Shown here: one piece after another, positions 43,419 to 54,846 of the stretch
Layout of the letters: each line of letters begins with the position of its first letter
Numbering within the stretch: the first letter of the stretch is position 1
Program-made: the position numbers and the translations under genes
Assembly (NCBI GenBank): GCA_933822405.4
Contig: CAKOGP040001112.1
Span: forward strand, 1,177,647-1,241,646
DNA length: 64,000 bases
Reading direction: 5' to 3'
From: Cylindrotheca closterium
Taxonomy: Eukaryota > Bacillariophyta > Bacillariophyceae > Bacillariales > Bacillariaceae
The notes under the pieces: generated by a model
What the model saw: only the letters and a program-made list of their open reading frames with translations
What the model was told of the DNA's origin: nothing
Databases searched by the model: none

Positions 43419-44511
43419 TAGATGGCAGATCCGCTTCAGTGCCTCGGCAGAAATTAGATCTAGTGCGACAGAATCACAGACTTCAATGAAAGCGAGAAGA
43501 AAGATATCACACCAGGAAGAAATTCACTGGAAACCGACTTTTCGAATGCAACTTTTTCCACAGTGATACATCCGAATCGATTCCAGTTCCGATGAGACTT
43601 GTTTCCTCCTCCAACGTCACTTTGGCCAGTCAAGTGATGAGGAAACTTGGTTCAAATCTAATTGAACTCTTCTCTCCTCTTGTTCGCAATGCTTGGAAGG
43701 ACTACCTCCTCACGTGATAGGTAGGATACAGACCTTCGATCATTCTGGTAGGATTTTACGCATAGAATTTCAAGTTCAACTTCTCTAAATACCGGGACTC
43801 ACATTCAACATCGATCAAGCAACCCGGAGGCGAACACCAAGATGAGACATTTCCCGCTTGATGAGCAAAATTATAGGTACATATAATACGATACCTGGTA
43901 GGGATGAATGTGATGAAAGTAGGATACCGCTTTCTCCTCCTGTATCACCAAGGATGCCTGCCACGTATACTGCAGTACATCACCCAAAAAGGCCCATTGT
44001 TGTTATTGGTATGAATGAATTCCTTTATACTTGGCTGTGTAGCTACTTCTCTGGATATTAGATATATTGTGTACAGTAAAGCTCTCTTGAATATGATGCT
44101 GCCCCATGTATCAATACTCGTTGCTTGCAAATCTATCTTCAGATGAATGAATGAAGTTTGATGAAAGCTACCAGCACCGGTCCGTCCCCTACCAGGTACC
44201 AGTACCAGTACGAGGTGAAGCAAAGATACCGTACCAGTACCGGTACCGGTACTTCCGGATTGATTGATTGATTCGTTCGACTCTGCGCTCTTCCCACGCG
44301 CAGCCAATCAAGCTAGTTCCGACATCAAATATGCTTTTCCTGTTCGTTGCAACAATAGAGGAGCTGTCATTGTCCATTTCGACCAGCACTAGTGCTATTT
44401 TCCTCCCCGCACAGCATTCCAACACGAATTATCTTGGGGCTTTCGGATTATTCACTTGAAGGATTTTAATCAATTTCACTGAATCCTCTGTTTCTGCGAA
44501 TATTGACAAGG
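43419..44511. other. Divergent intergenic region with GGTACC/TACCGGTA cluster
   Basis: This 1.09-kb gap lies between the SANT-like gene (minus) and PRP40 (plus). No gene is supported. Positions 44180-44252 are packed with GTACC words, including overlapping TACCGGTA at 44238-44251, and are followed by a GATTGATTGATTG run. Core promoters for both flanking genes must lie here. Confidence 0.45.
44180..44252. repeat. Dense GTACC / TACCGGTA cluster
   Basis: At least seven GTACC-type words occur within about 70 bp, with two overlapping TACCGGTA octamers (44238-44245 and 44244-44251). The array lies about 260-330 bp upstream of the PRP40 start. Confidence 0.6.
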
Positions 44512-47078
44512 ATGAAAAGAAGATATCCAGGAGATTCTGCCGGTCCACCAGGGCCAGGAGGTTTTCCTGGACGACGACCAAATGATCCCAGATATAGATC
44601 GTTTCCAGGTGGTGGGAATATGGGTCCTCCTAGAGGTCCTCCTGGGGGACCTCCTCCTCGAAGAGGTGGGCTCAGGCCACCACAGAACAGTGCCTTCTAC
44701 AGAAGAGGGGCGCCTGGGTTTCCTTCCCGAGGGGGTCCTGGACCGAACGGTCCACCGAGTAGGGGACCTCCTATATTCAGAGGTGGGCCGCCACGGGGAT
44801 CTGGACCTCAAGGAATGGGTCGAGGTCCACCAATAACGGGAAGAGGGAACATAATGGGAAGGGAGAATGGAATGATGGGAAGAGGGCAGATACACGGTAG
44901 ACCACCACCAATGATGGGAAGAGGTCCACCTAGGCCAGGACCACCAATTCCATTCTCTAATGTACCGCCGCCGCCGCCTCGGGGGAAGATGGGACATCCT
45001 CCTTCTTTGGCACCAAGACCTCCCTTTCCAAACACCAATTTTCCACCACCACCACCACCACCACCACCAATACACAACCCTCGCGGAGGGATGGGGCCAC
45101 CGCTCGGGCAGAATATCCCGCCACAATTTCAACAACGAAACCTGCAAACATCTCTTTCGAAGCTTCAAGGGGGGTCTCGTGTTTTGATTGGCGGTCCGAA
45201 TCCGTCTTATCAAGCAAATGGAGGTGTGCAACAAAGGCAGCGCCCTCCAGGAGCTCCTTCCTATGCGAGCACTCCCCCGTTCCCAAATGCTTCTGCTTCC
45301 ATGTCCATTACAATTCCAAACAGCTCTCAACAAATTACGGCGGTACATCCAAGAAGCAGTAGTGCACTATCTCAGGGGTCCAAACCAACAGCACAACAAA
45401 TTGACGATGCTTGGAAGGAATATGCGGCACCAAATGGGATGAAATACTATCACAATGCTATCTTGAAAGAGAGCACATACACAAAACCCATTACTCTTAC
45501 AAAGAAGCAAACAGGAATGGATTCACGAGCTTCAATGGAGCGAAAATGGCAGGAGTACGAAGATGCTACAAGCGGCAAGAAATACTATTCCGATGGAGTT
45601 ACAACTACTTGGGAAAAGCCTGACGACTTTGACGCAGATCCACAAGAAAATGCTGATGACGAAGTTAGTCGAAAGCGAAAAGAGGCAAAACTGTCTACGG
45701 AGACGTCGTTTTCGAGTAAATCCGAAGCCATAGCGGCCTTCAAAGGTCTTTTACTCGCAAAAGGCATTGCTCCCGCCATCAAGTGGGGCGAGGTTGCAAA
45801 GACTGTTTCTTCAGATGCACGCTGGGCAGCCTGTGAAAATGCATTATCACTCGGTGAACGACGGCAGGCACTTGCGGAATATCAAACCAAACGAGCAAAT
45901 GAGCTTAAGAACCTCGAGCGCCAAGAGCGGCTTCGGGCAAAGGATGCCTTTGGTCAGCTCCTAGGAGACACCTTGCCCACAATTGCAGGATTTTCGGTTT
46001 TAAATTCTCGATTTTCGGATGTGCGGGCGGCTCTAGCGAAAGATGACCGCTTCCATTCAGTTGCAACGGAAGAAATGCGGGAATCACTCTTTCTTGATTT
46101 TTGTGAAGAGCTCCGCAAACGAGACGAGCGAAAGAAGCGCAACAAAAGAAGAGAGACACATGATGCCTTCGTTTCGTTCCTTCGTGAACACGAGGAGGCT
46201 GGAAATTTGACGTTCGCTTCAACATGGTAAGAACAAGTCAATTTTGCTTAGCTTAGTGCAATGCACACTCCATGCTGATGCTGTGCTTTTCACTTTTTTT
46301 CAGGGAATCATTTTTCTTATCACTGAGCGGAGATGCCGTGAAGGATAGTCGCTTCGATGTCTCAGCTACAATGTCGGATGCTGACCGACAACTATACTTT
46401 GCCGATTTTGTTCTTGAGCTGCAATCAGAGCAAGATGAGAAACGACGGCGGATTCGGGATGCTCGACGTCGGGCGGAAAAGGCCCAGCGAGATGCCTACC
46501 GAGAAGTCTTGCAAAAGCTAGCAGCAGAGCGGAAAATTTCACCATCCACTCGGTGGCGTAGTATTGAAGATATCGTATCGATGGACCAGGCTTTCAACCT
46601 GGTAGAGGCACAAGATCGGGATTCTCCTCGGTCTTTGTTCGAAGACTTTGTTGGGGAATGGGACGATATCTATCATCATGATAAGGCTTTCTTGAGTCGA
46701 TTGATCAATTCCTCCCCGAAAAAGGAATCGGGGATTAAGAGTGATACAACATATGAAGACTTTTCCAAGCTGTTACTTGAATTGGCCTCCGAATCTCAGG
46801 AGTCGTACGCGGATGCTCGACAAATCATCAAAACGGAAGAGCCAGTTTCCAGTGCGCGCTTGTATTACGACGAGTTGATTTCGCGCGCTTTGGATTTGTC
46901 ACGGCGTGTTTTGCAACAGCGTCAAGAGGATTCGAGTGAAGACGAAGGAGAGATTATAGAAGATAACGAGATGGGCGAGGAAGAAGACAAAGAAGGTGCA
47001 GGCACGACGGAAGAAGAGCATATAGACACCATATCAACCAATGAAGTGGCGTCTGAGAATGTTACCACTAGTGAGTGA
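44512..47078 (+). CDS. PRPF40: Pre-mRNA processing factor PRP40 (WW-FF protein)
   Basis: Two exons, 44512-46226 and 46304-47078, give about 829 aa; the 77-bp intron is GT-AG, phase 2. The first 280 residues are Gly/Pro/Arg-rich, with a polyproline run from a CCA repeat (45042-45069). Two WW domains follow at roughly 300-330 (DAWKEYAAPNGMKYYHN) and 340-375 (KWQEYEDATSGKKYYSD...TTTWEKP). The rest is a series of FF-type repeats (for example AIAAFKGLLLAKGI... and RRETHDAFVSFLREH... and YREVLQKLAAERKIS). The C-terminus is strongly acidic. Prp40 joins U1 snRNP at the 5' splice site to the branch-point factor. Domain order matches; the Gly/Pro N-terminus is longer than in yeast. Confidence 0.93.
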
Positions 47079-47781
47079 GAAGAATGCAGTACCCAATATT
47101 GTTTGTTATTTTCCGAACTGGGCAAAATTTAGCTCCGTTTTGCAAATTAACTAGCCGAATGAATAAGTGCTCCTACGGGTGACGGGAGGTTTTGCTGTGA
47201 ACGCGTTATCGAGAAAGTATTTTTAAAATACTCTACTGTAGCATCGGACTTGAACGAAATTGGTGGCTACCGGTAGGAGAGTACATACTAAGGCCCAGCT
47301 TGAAGCTGCAGTACAACTACGTAGATTTCGTCGACGGACAGACATTTATGCTCACAAACACCAACATCCACACAACTGACAAAATTGTAACATGACCCGG
47401 ATGTTTTGTGTTTGAGGTGCAGATTTCTGGCGCCTCCTCGTTCGTGTTGAGTTTCATTGTTCATACTGTACTGTAGCTTCTTTGGCTTTCCGATCTCAAA
47501 GTTGAAAGATAGAACTAGAAAGCGCCAAAGCAAGCACTATTCTTGTCCACAACCACTACATACTGTGGGTTGTAGCTCAATATAAGAGCATAAAGCACAC
47601 TAAAGTTGGGTTGGAATTGACTACCAACCAGCAGATTGTGCGTCGATTGCGTCACTGCAGGGGAAGCAGCACCTGGAACCAACGAAAAGAAATCTTGTAG
47701 TAGACACGCATCAGGAATACAGCCGTACAGAAGACTAGGGGAATCATACTTTCTGAACATAGAGTAGAAGAAAAAAATACA
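47079..47781. other. Intergenic region with two TACTGTAG octamers
   Basis: This 703-bp plus-plus gap holds TACTGTAG at 47235-47242 and 47469-47476 and a TACCGGTA at 47269-47276. Short minus-strand open frames here look random. No gene is supported. Confidence 0.4.
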
Positions 47782-50700
47782 ATGGGGAAAACTGAGAAGG
47801 TTGAGAAAGAGAAGCACGCTTCTGGCGATCGAGCAGTGGAGACCAGTGGTGCTTCTCAACCAACAAAAACTGACGATAGCATTGATGAATGGTTTGCCGC
47901 ACTTTCGGTTGAAGAGCAAGCGAGAGCAGTGGGGTTTCAAGACGGCACCATGTTTTCAATCATTCTCAAACATGCTTTGCTCGCGTCGTCGTTTCCCACG
48001 TTGAAGGACATTCCGGAAAGCAGGACAGACAAAAAAGGTGAGCAACACATTCTTCGTCTCTTCATGTCAACCTTTCGCCTTTCTAGCAACTCCATTTAGC
48101 TTATCTTCGGGAATAACTCGCCCCGTCCTTTCGTAATCCACCATTTGCTCACCGAGCAGGTCTCACACCTCTGTTCTTGCCTGTTTCTCACTTTCAGATT
48201 TGAGCAATTCATTACATCGGTTCGGATGGCACGCAGAGGTTTCAATCAATGACTTCGAAGCCTCAATCCCGAGTACCATTACTTCAGATGAAACGGAAAC
48301 AAACGATAAGGATGTGAAGAAAGCGAGTTCTGAAGAGAAGACGAAAGATAACACAGTAGAACAACAAAATGAATCCAACGGCTTATCGGCGACAACAGAA
48401 ACGAAAACTACCGTTGGCAAAAACAAGGAACCTGGAGCGACACATCTGTCAGATGCCTATAGAATACATGTCGCTAAGGAAAAATCTACGCTATCTAGTC
48501 AAGAAGGGGGCGACGCTGCCGCAAAGTCCTCTGCAAGTCCGTTCTATTCCTTCAATTCCAACGACGCAGAGACAAATATTGCTGAAATGATGAACAACAT
48601 TTGTGTCATCTTTTCTTCAAACAACAAGCTAAATCTTTCCGATACATCAAAGCATGCCTTTGTTACGCTACAGCCATCCTATTTGCGGGTACAGAATGAA
48701 GCAGACGTGCTTTCAGCTATGAAAGCAATTCTGAGTCATGCCATTCCGAATCATTCTCATTTTGCATCCCCTCTGGAATCATCGTGGGAGTCCCTTCGAA
48801 ATTTTGTCTTTGACAGTGCTAAAACGGGCAAAACCACGATACCGTTGTATGCATTGGTTGTATTGCGCATGACGTCGGCAGTTATCGAATCCTATCTACA
48901 GTCAACACTAGCGGAAGGCAACGATATATCTGACACATCAATATTACCAATGCATGAAACTGGCAATCCCGGTGTAAAGACTGGTGGCGGCCAAATGGCT
49001 TCGTCGTCACCAGTCTTTGGGTGCCTGGTGCAGCTTAGTTCGCTTCCAGAAACCGAACAGGCGCTGGTCCTAGATTTATCGGATGCCTCCTTTTCAACTG
49101 GAGATCGCAAAGCACTGTCGAGTGAAGGGGTAGGTGTGATACTTCCTTTCCATTTGCTTTTACGAGAGATGAATTCTAGCCTACCAAATAATTCTGCGCT
49201 GTCCACAAATGATGCTGCCACATCAATTGTTCAAAACTACGTTCAAGACGGATCCAGAAATTCTCATAAGCAATCGTCCTCTAAACCAGATACGGCACCA
49301 AGTAAATCCGACGCCAACTCGAACGAAACTTCAAAGGGCTCATCTCAGCAAGAGACCAAAATGGTTCTCGAACCTGCAAGAGAAAACGAGCAGGTGTCAA
49401 GGTCCACTGGCGGGGGGAAGAGGAAGAAGAGGAAGAAAAAGGTGAGTTTTTAAATTGCAGTCAACAGTGCTCTCGCTTTTTGTTTGCTCTCTTTGTTAAC
49501 ACTTTTACTGCTGACATGTCCGTGACACCAGAAACGAAAAGGAACTAGCAGTCATGGTCAAAATGTTGGGTCTAAAATGCAATCGAATGTAACAGAGCAG
49601 CAAGAGGAGGCGTCGCAACGACCTGATAAGGAGGAGAAAATGCTGATGAAAAAAGATAAAGCATCTGCATTGGACACACCGAAAGCTGATGATCGGAAGG
49701 AAAACGGCAAACAAAACAATTTGGAAAAAGACGAAACTGAATCAGACGCACCGACTAACAATGAGACAAAAGCGTCAGCTATCGAACCTTCTACTGTTGA
49801 GAATGTCTCACCGAAGTCTCAAATATCGAACCAAAAACTTCCAATGGATGATGATGGCAGTGACAGTGAGGATGACGAAAAGACCGAGCCCTTAGGCAAG
49901 AATGAGGCTAAGAAACCGGCTCGGGAGTTGACGACGAATGACTCCAAGAATTTCAGTCCGAATATCATTGCAGGCCTTTCAACGATCGCCGATATTGAAA
50001 ATGACGACAGTGGCGAATGGGAAACCGTGGAAGTCAAGGGACGTGGAAATAGGAAAAAAGCAGCTGAAAGAGCGAACCAAAACCGTTTCCAGTCACACCA
50101 GCATGGCCAATCGCATAGTGGTCAGATCAGTACAACTTCCAAAAAGTCCAAGTCTTCAAAAAGTGGTAACAGAAAACAACGAGCAAACATGCGGAAAATG
50201 GTCCGGGAGATTCTCTCGACAGTGCTTGACAGAGTTGAAGAGGAAGTTCAAAAGCGCCACCAAGGTCGTCGGGAGACAGGTAATTCCGCAGTAAACAGTT
50301 CCGGTTCGGCGATAGCGCCTATTCACGGCAAAAAGACAATAATCGCATCACGGGAAAAACCTTTGTCGCAAACGAGAGATCAATCCAAAAATTTATCTGT
50401 GCGCGACACCATTGCTAGCCGTCAAGAAGATAGTGCACCGAAAGGAAGCAGAAGCCCTGTCCGAAGTGCAGCGAATCGCTTGCGTCAGCGAGACGGGCGA
50501 TCAGGCCAAGGGCAGATACGCCGGGGAGCTGATGGATTTATATACCGCGAAAAGACAAATGCAACAGGAACTGGTGCTGATCAAAATACAGCCCCAACGG
50601 TTCAAGAGACCCTTTCCGCCGTTTCAGTGGAAACTTCAGCCAGACACGTCCCCGCAGTGGGTGCTGAGGTAGTTCGAGGAGACATTAGCTTGGGAGACAG

Positions 50701-53222
50701 CGGGCAAACCTCAAAACCCCAATCATCGCAAACTGGCAAAGAAGTGTCGCCTCCGTTGCCGACGCTTCTGAGCCCAGAAAATGCAAACAGTGCATCATCT
50801 TCTGTAGCCTCAAGTCTGGATACTTCCCATGCGGGCCATCAGAACAACCACGTTGCGTCCCAACAAGGGAAAGAGAAGGATGTGGGATACCACCTCCTGG
50901 ATGTATGTGACAGGCTAACACGCGATATTAACATCTTTATGAAACGACGAGAAAACGCGCTCGAAGCTCGTCGGAGAGAACGCGGTGCTGTGCTTTTGGC
51001 TCTTCAGGGCACCGTATCTGTAAGTTGTCTTTTTGTTCGTCCTCATTGTCCCGAAACAATCTAACTTGATTTTAACGTTGCAGTCGATTTGGCCAAATTT
51101 GTGTAATGTTGAAATGTATGGCAGTTGCGCAACGCAATTGGATCTTCCATCCTCTGATCTTGACGTAGTGGTAACAGGATTATACAAACCCGCGATGAAA
51201 CCGTCAAAGCCCGGTCCGAACAAGGGACATCCACAAAAGACGAATGAAGATAGGCGCAGCCCGACAGAACCAACATCAAATGGTGGCTCCAGTGGCAGCG
51301 TGGCTGGGAACAGCTGCTCTAATGATCCAGTCAAAGATCGAATTGCTGCGCAGCAAGCAGAACTTCTTCACCCAGGATACAGCCATATCTCACAGAACGC
51401 AGAGCGCATTGTTCGCCTAGCTGTAGAACTTGAGACACAACCATGGGCTGTTCATGTCAAAGCGATTCCTACGGCCAGCGTGCCAGTAATCAAAATTCTA
51501 GCAGACCCCACCAGGATATCTGGAAACGGAGAATGGTTGATGCAAGAACCTTCAGTTGCTGAAGCTAGTGCTGTAAGTAGCAACCAACGGGGAATGTTGA
51601 AACAAGACAAAACAAGCAGGAGTGCACAGTCGCCTATGCCTACCTTTCAAAGCCAACAAACGCTTCCTTGGCGTGGGGCAGATGTGATGAATGGGTTGCT
51701 GAAAGTAGATATCACGTTTGAGGGACCCGAGCATGGTGGCATTGGATCAACAAAGTTCTCCTCCCGAGTGGTGAAGGAGTTTTGTGACGAAACAAGCCTT
51801 CCACAAGATGGTACACCGGCTGTGCAGGTATTGATGGTTGTCAAAGAGCTCCTTGCACAGCGTCGGCTCAATGAACCCTTTTCTGGTGGATTAAGCAGTT
51901 ATGCCCTGCTCCTTTTGGTAATTTCCGTACTTCGTGAAAGAGCCATCATCTGTCAGGAACTGGAGATAGTGGAGAGGCAAAGACAGCTTGTTGCGTCAGA
52001 GGATGTCGAGCAAAGAACAGGTCGTTCCTCTCCAAACCAGCCAGCAGCAGGGAAGGTATCCGCCGACGAAAAATTATCCAAGCTTGCACAACCAGCACTA
52101 CACATGGCGAATAGCAAGCCGAGCTGGAACGTAGCTGCGAGAGGGGGCTCATCATCCTCTCATTCTGCTGACAAGAATGCTCAAGCGCAGCCAGGTCCAA
52201 AGAAAGCGAATACTGCGCAACCAGCGAAGGCTGGCCCATCATCTTGGGCATCCATTGCAATGAAAAGCTCGTCGCCACCTAACGCTGTAAAAGCTAATAA
52301 AGATGGTCCAGAGAAATCAAACTCGGAGAAGGCAAGTGGACGGCAAGGCAAAACTGTTCGAAAAGCCAGTAGCTTCGCAGATGCCGTTGCCAATGGGCGG
52401 CGAGCAACAAAACAGACTGGTGGAAAAGCTGGTTCGGTTTCGCAGCCTCGGAAAGATGAAGCCCAACATAGAGAGAAAACTAAGTCGGCGGCTCAAAAGT
52501 CTGCCACCAAAGCTGACCAAAAGTCTGCTGCACAACCAAAACTGCAGTCGAGGGCGTCTTCGCCACCTTCCCGTCAAGCAGGTTCAGCTGCTTCTGGTTT
52601 GCAGAGTGCGCAGCAAGTCATCGATGATGCCGCATTTACTGAAGTGCGATCCATGTTTCCACAGGGCTTTCACGATGTCACAGAAGTATTATGTTCCGGG
52701 GAAACAACTGCTGGAAAACTGCTGATGCACTTTCTTCTCTTTTATGGCCAACACTTTGATTCGCAATCAACCGCCATCGATTACTCTGGAACTCACAAGC
52801 GAGACATGAAGGGGAATAACGGTTACTCTCAAGTATCACCTTACATGCGTCGAAGAAGCGGGGGATCTTATGATCCCATGACAGGAATGCTTACTGTTGA
52901 CCCAATCGTTGTATATGATCCTCTGGAAGGCGCAGAGACAAGCAACGTGGCTCGAAGCTGCTTTGCATGGAGTAGTATTCGTTGGGTATTTGCTCAATCG
53001 TACTTGACATTGTTAAGTACGGTTGAAATAAACCAAAAGCACGCTGCTGGACAAGGTGGTAATACGCATGGAATATCGAGAAGCGAAGGAAACACCCCAA
53101 GTACAAGCCAAAACGAAAACGAGCTATCTCATCCCTGGAACGGTCCTTATGGTCATGATAAGTCTGGAAACATGATGATCGATGCTTCATCCCCACTTCT
53201 TGAGTTACTTTTGTCGTTCTAA
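47782..53222 (+). CDS. TRF4/Cid1-type nucleotidyltransferase (non-canonical poly(A)/uridylyl polymerase), very long
   Basis: Four exons, 47782-48037, 48198-49441, 49532-51019 and 51084-53222, sum to 5127 nt and 1708 aa with one stop; introns are GT-AG. The first 900 residues are mostly low-complexity Lys/Ser/Glu-rich sequence with some ordered stretches in exon 2. The catalytic fold starts at the exon 3-4 boundary: MYGSCATQLDLPSSDLDVVV gives the GS and first two Asp (about residues 1009-1022), and LKVDITFEG gives the third Asp (D1205). The PAP-associated part has GGLSSYALLLLVISVL, LLMHFLLFYGQHFD, and a nucleotide-recognition segment LTVDPIVVYDPLEGAET...ARSCFAW. Trf4/5-like enzymes add A or U tails in RNA surveillance. 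Two large low-complexity inserts, after the SDxD motif and before the PAP-associated helices, are unusual. Confidence 0.88.
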
Positions 53223-53564
53223 AGATTATCTAATTCTCAAAGCACCCAAGATTTCGTAATGTATCCATGCGTGTGACTTTCGAGATACAAGTACTGCACG
53301 GTCACTCTTTACCGGTACCTGGTACTGCGTGATAGCCTGTTGAAAGCATAGGTAAGGTGTTTGTCGCGGTGCTGTACGAATATATCACTGTACACGTACC
53401 GGTACGGCCACATCGTACGACTGACTGACTCATTCGAATCCAAAGAGGAAGTGTCGAGTGAGTCAGTCAGTCAGTCGTTGCTATCACCTTCTGTACCGGT
53501 ACAGTCTTTAAAACAACACGCCATAATCCTTCTTCGCTGACTTTGAATACTTCTCTCAGCAACA
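53223..53564. other. Intergenic region with inverted repeat and TACCGGTA words
   Basis: A 342-bp plus-plus gap with TACCGGTA at 53309, 53397 and 53494, plus the inverted repeat listed separately. No gene is supported. Confidence 0.4.
53418..53477. repeat. GACT-rich inverted repeat
   Basis: The left arm at 53418-53437 (CGACTGACTGACTCATTCGA) is complementary, apart from one mismatch and a 4-base insertion, to the right arm at 53454-53477 (TCGAGTGAGTCAGTCAGTCA then GTCG). The loop is about 16 bases. It ends 88 bp upstream of the mitochondrial carrier start and contains a TGACTCA AP-1-like word in each arm. Confidence 0.6.
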
Positions 53565-54539
53565 ATGGCACTGCTAAACGAATCAACGTTTCCTTTAATT
53601 GCTGGCGTTTTAGGGGGGAGCATCAGTACAATCACGCTCCTCCCTTTAGAAACCATTAAGGTGCGAATGCAAGTTCACGACAAGCAGGGGGAACGTCTGG
53701 CATCAATGCGGATCATTCGCGGAATACTGAAACATGAAGGAATCGGTGGCCTCTATCAGGGTATGACACCTGCCGTAATGGGATCCGCGGTATCTTGGGG
53801 AGGATTCTTTTTTGTTTATGAGAATTTCAAGAAATTGGCACGACAGAGGAAGGGATTGGAAAAACAGTCAGACCTCTCCTCAATTGACAACTTTCAAATC
53901 GCATGTGCAAGCGGCGCTGTAATGGTTTTCATGACAAACCCCATCTGGTTGATAAAATTGCGGATGCAACTGCAAATGAAGAAGGCTTCAGAACGTCTGC
54001 ACACATCCCATAAGCCGTACAATGGACTGTTCGACGCTGCAAGAACGATAGTGAGGGAAGAAGGCTTCTTTGCGCTTTACAAGGGAGCAGGGCCAGCATT
54101 GCTTTTGACGTCACATGGTGGTGTACAGTTTGTGGTTTACGAAGCTCTGAAGAAACGCTTTAACTACGCACGTGCTGAACGTCGGGAGGACGGGAAGAGA
54201 TCTTCAGTGCTCGAACGCCTGAGAAAGTCTGTTGGACACTTGACGATGGGAGCTGTCTCTAAAATTATTGCAAGTACCACGACGTATCCGCTGCAATTGA
54301 TAAAGGCTCGCGTGCAACAACGCTCTGAATTCGTAGAGCTGTCTTCGGATGGGGAAGTGAGAGTTGTCAAGCGAGACCATAGAGGTGTAGTTTCAACGAT
54401 AATACGAACATGGCAACAGGAGGGAATTACTGGGTTCTTCAAGGGTGCGATACCAAATGCAGTACGCGTAGCACCTAGTTCTGCCTTGACTTTTGTGGTG
54501 TATGAGTTCGTCCTTGACTACTTGACCCAAACGACATAA
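53565..54539 (+). CDS. Mitochondrial carrier family (SLC25) protein, folate/FAD/pyrimidine-nucleotide subgroup
   Basis: Single exon, 324 aa. Three carrier repeats are clear, each with a PX[DE]XX[KR]X[KR] or related signature: PLETIKVRMQ (about 26-35), NPIWLIKLRMQLQ (about 125-138) and YPLQLIKARVQQR (about 242-255), with G-(IF)-x-G-(LF)YQG/YKG/FKG second-helix motifs. The NPIW form in repeat 2 is typical of the folate/FAD (SLC25A32) and pyrimidine-nucleotide (SLC25A33/36) branch. It should span the inner mitochondrial or another organelle membrane six times. A 25-residue charged insertion lies before repeat 3. The substrate is not decided by these residues. Confidence 0.9.
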   Translation: MALLNESTFPLIAGVLGGSISTITLLPLETIKVRMQVHDKQGERLASMRIIRGILKHEGIGGLYQGMTPAVMGSAVSWGGFFFVYENFKKLARQRKGLEKQSDLSSIDNFQIACASGAVMVFMTNPIWLIKLRMQLQMKKASERLHTSHKPYNGLFDAARTIVREEGFFALYKGAGPALLLTSHGGVQFVVYEALKKRFNYARAERREDGKRSSVLERLRKSVGHLTMGAVSKIIASTTTYPLQLIKARVQQRSEFVELSSDGEVRVVKRDHRGVVSTIIRTWQQEGITGFFKGAIPNAVRVAPSSALTFVVYEFVLDYLTQTT

Positions 54540-54846
54540 AATTGTGAGGAAGTGACATTTTTTAAAATACTAGTCAGACTCGATATCTTTTACCTATCAC
54601 ACCCCTACCGGTACCTGATATGAGCACTTGAGTTGTACAGTACCTGGTAATAACAGTGCCAGGTACCGGTTACCAGCCAGTACTCACAGAGAAGTGGAAA
54701 TAGTGGTACAAGGTACAGCATTAGTTCAAAAAAGGAGAAGGAACGGGCAATGGAAGGACACTGTCAGCCTACAGTTTTGACGAAGAAAATAGTTCGCAAA
54801 AAAACAGACCAAGATCTTCTCTTTCTCCTCACAAATGTAACGAGAT
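54540..54846. other. Intergenic region with GTACC-rich words
   Basis: This 307-bp plus-plus gap has TACCGGTA at 54606-54613 and further GTACC/CCAGGTACC words to 54675. No gene is supported. Confidence 0.4.

Noticed and set aside
43858..44061. 67-aa plus-strand open frame in the SANT-PRP40 gap
   Set aside because: It is short and composed of random-looking residues, with no supporting context.
45042..45069. CCA trinucleotide repeat as a mobile or CRISPR-like feature
   Set aside because: It encodes the polyproline run of PRP40 and is simple coding low complexity.
44476..45348. Minus-strand Trp/Arg/Ser-rich open frame of 290 aa opposite PRP40
   Set aside because: It arises from the complement of Gly/Pro codon repeats.
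53421..53445. Possible tRNA T-loop (TTCGAATCC)
   Set aside because: The surrounding bases form a simple GACT inverted repeat and no acceptor stem or anticodon arm can be drawn.
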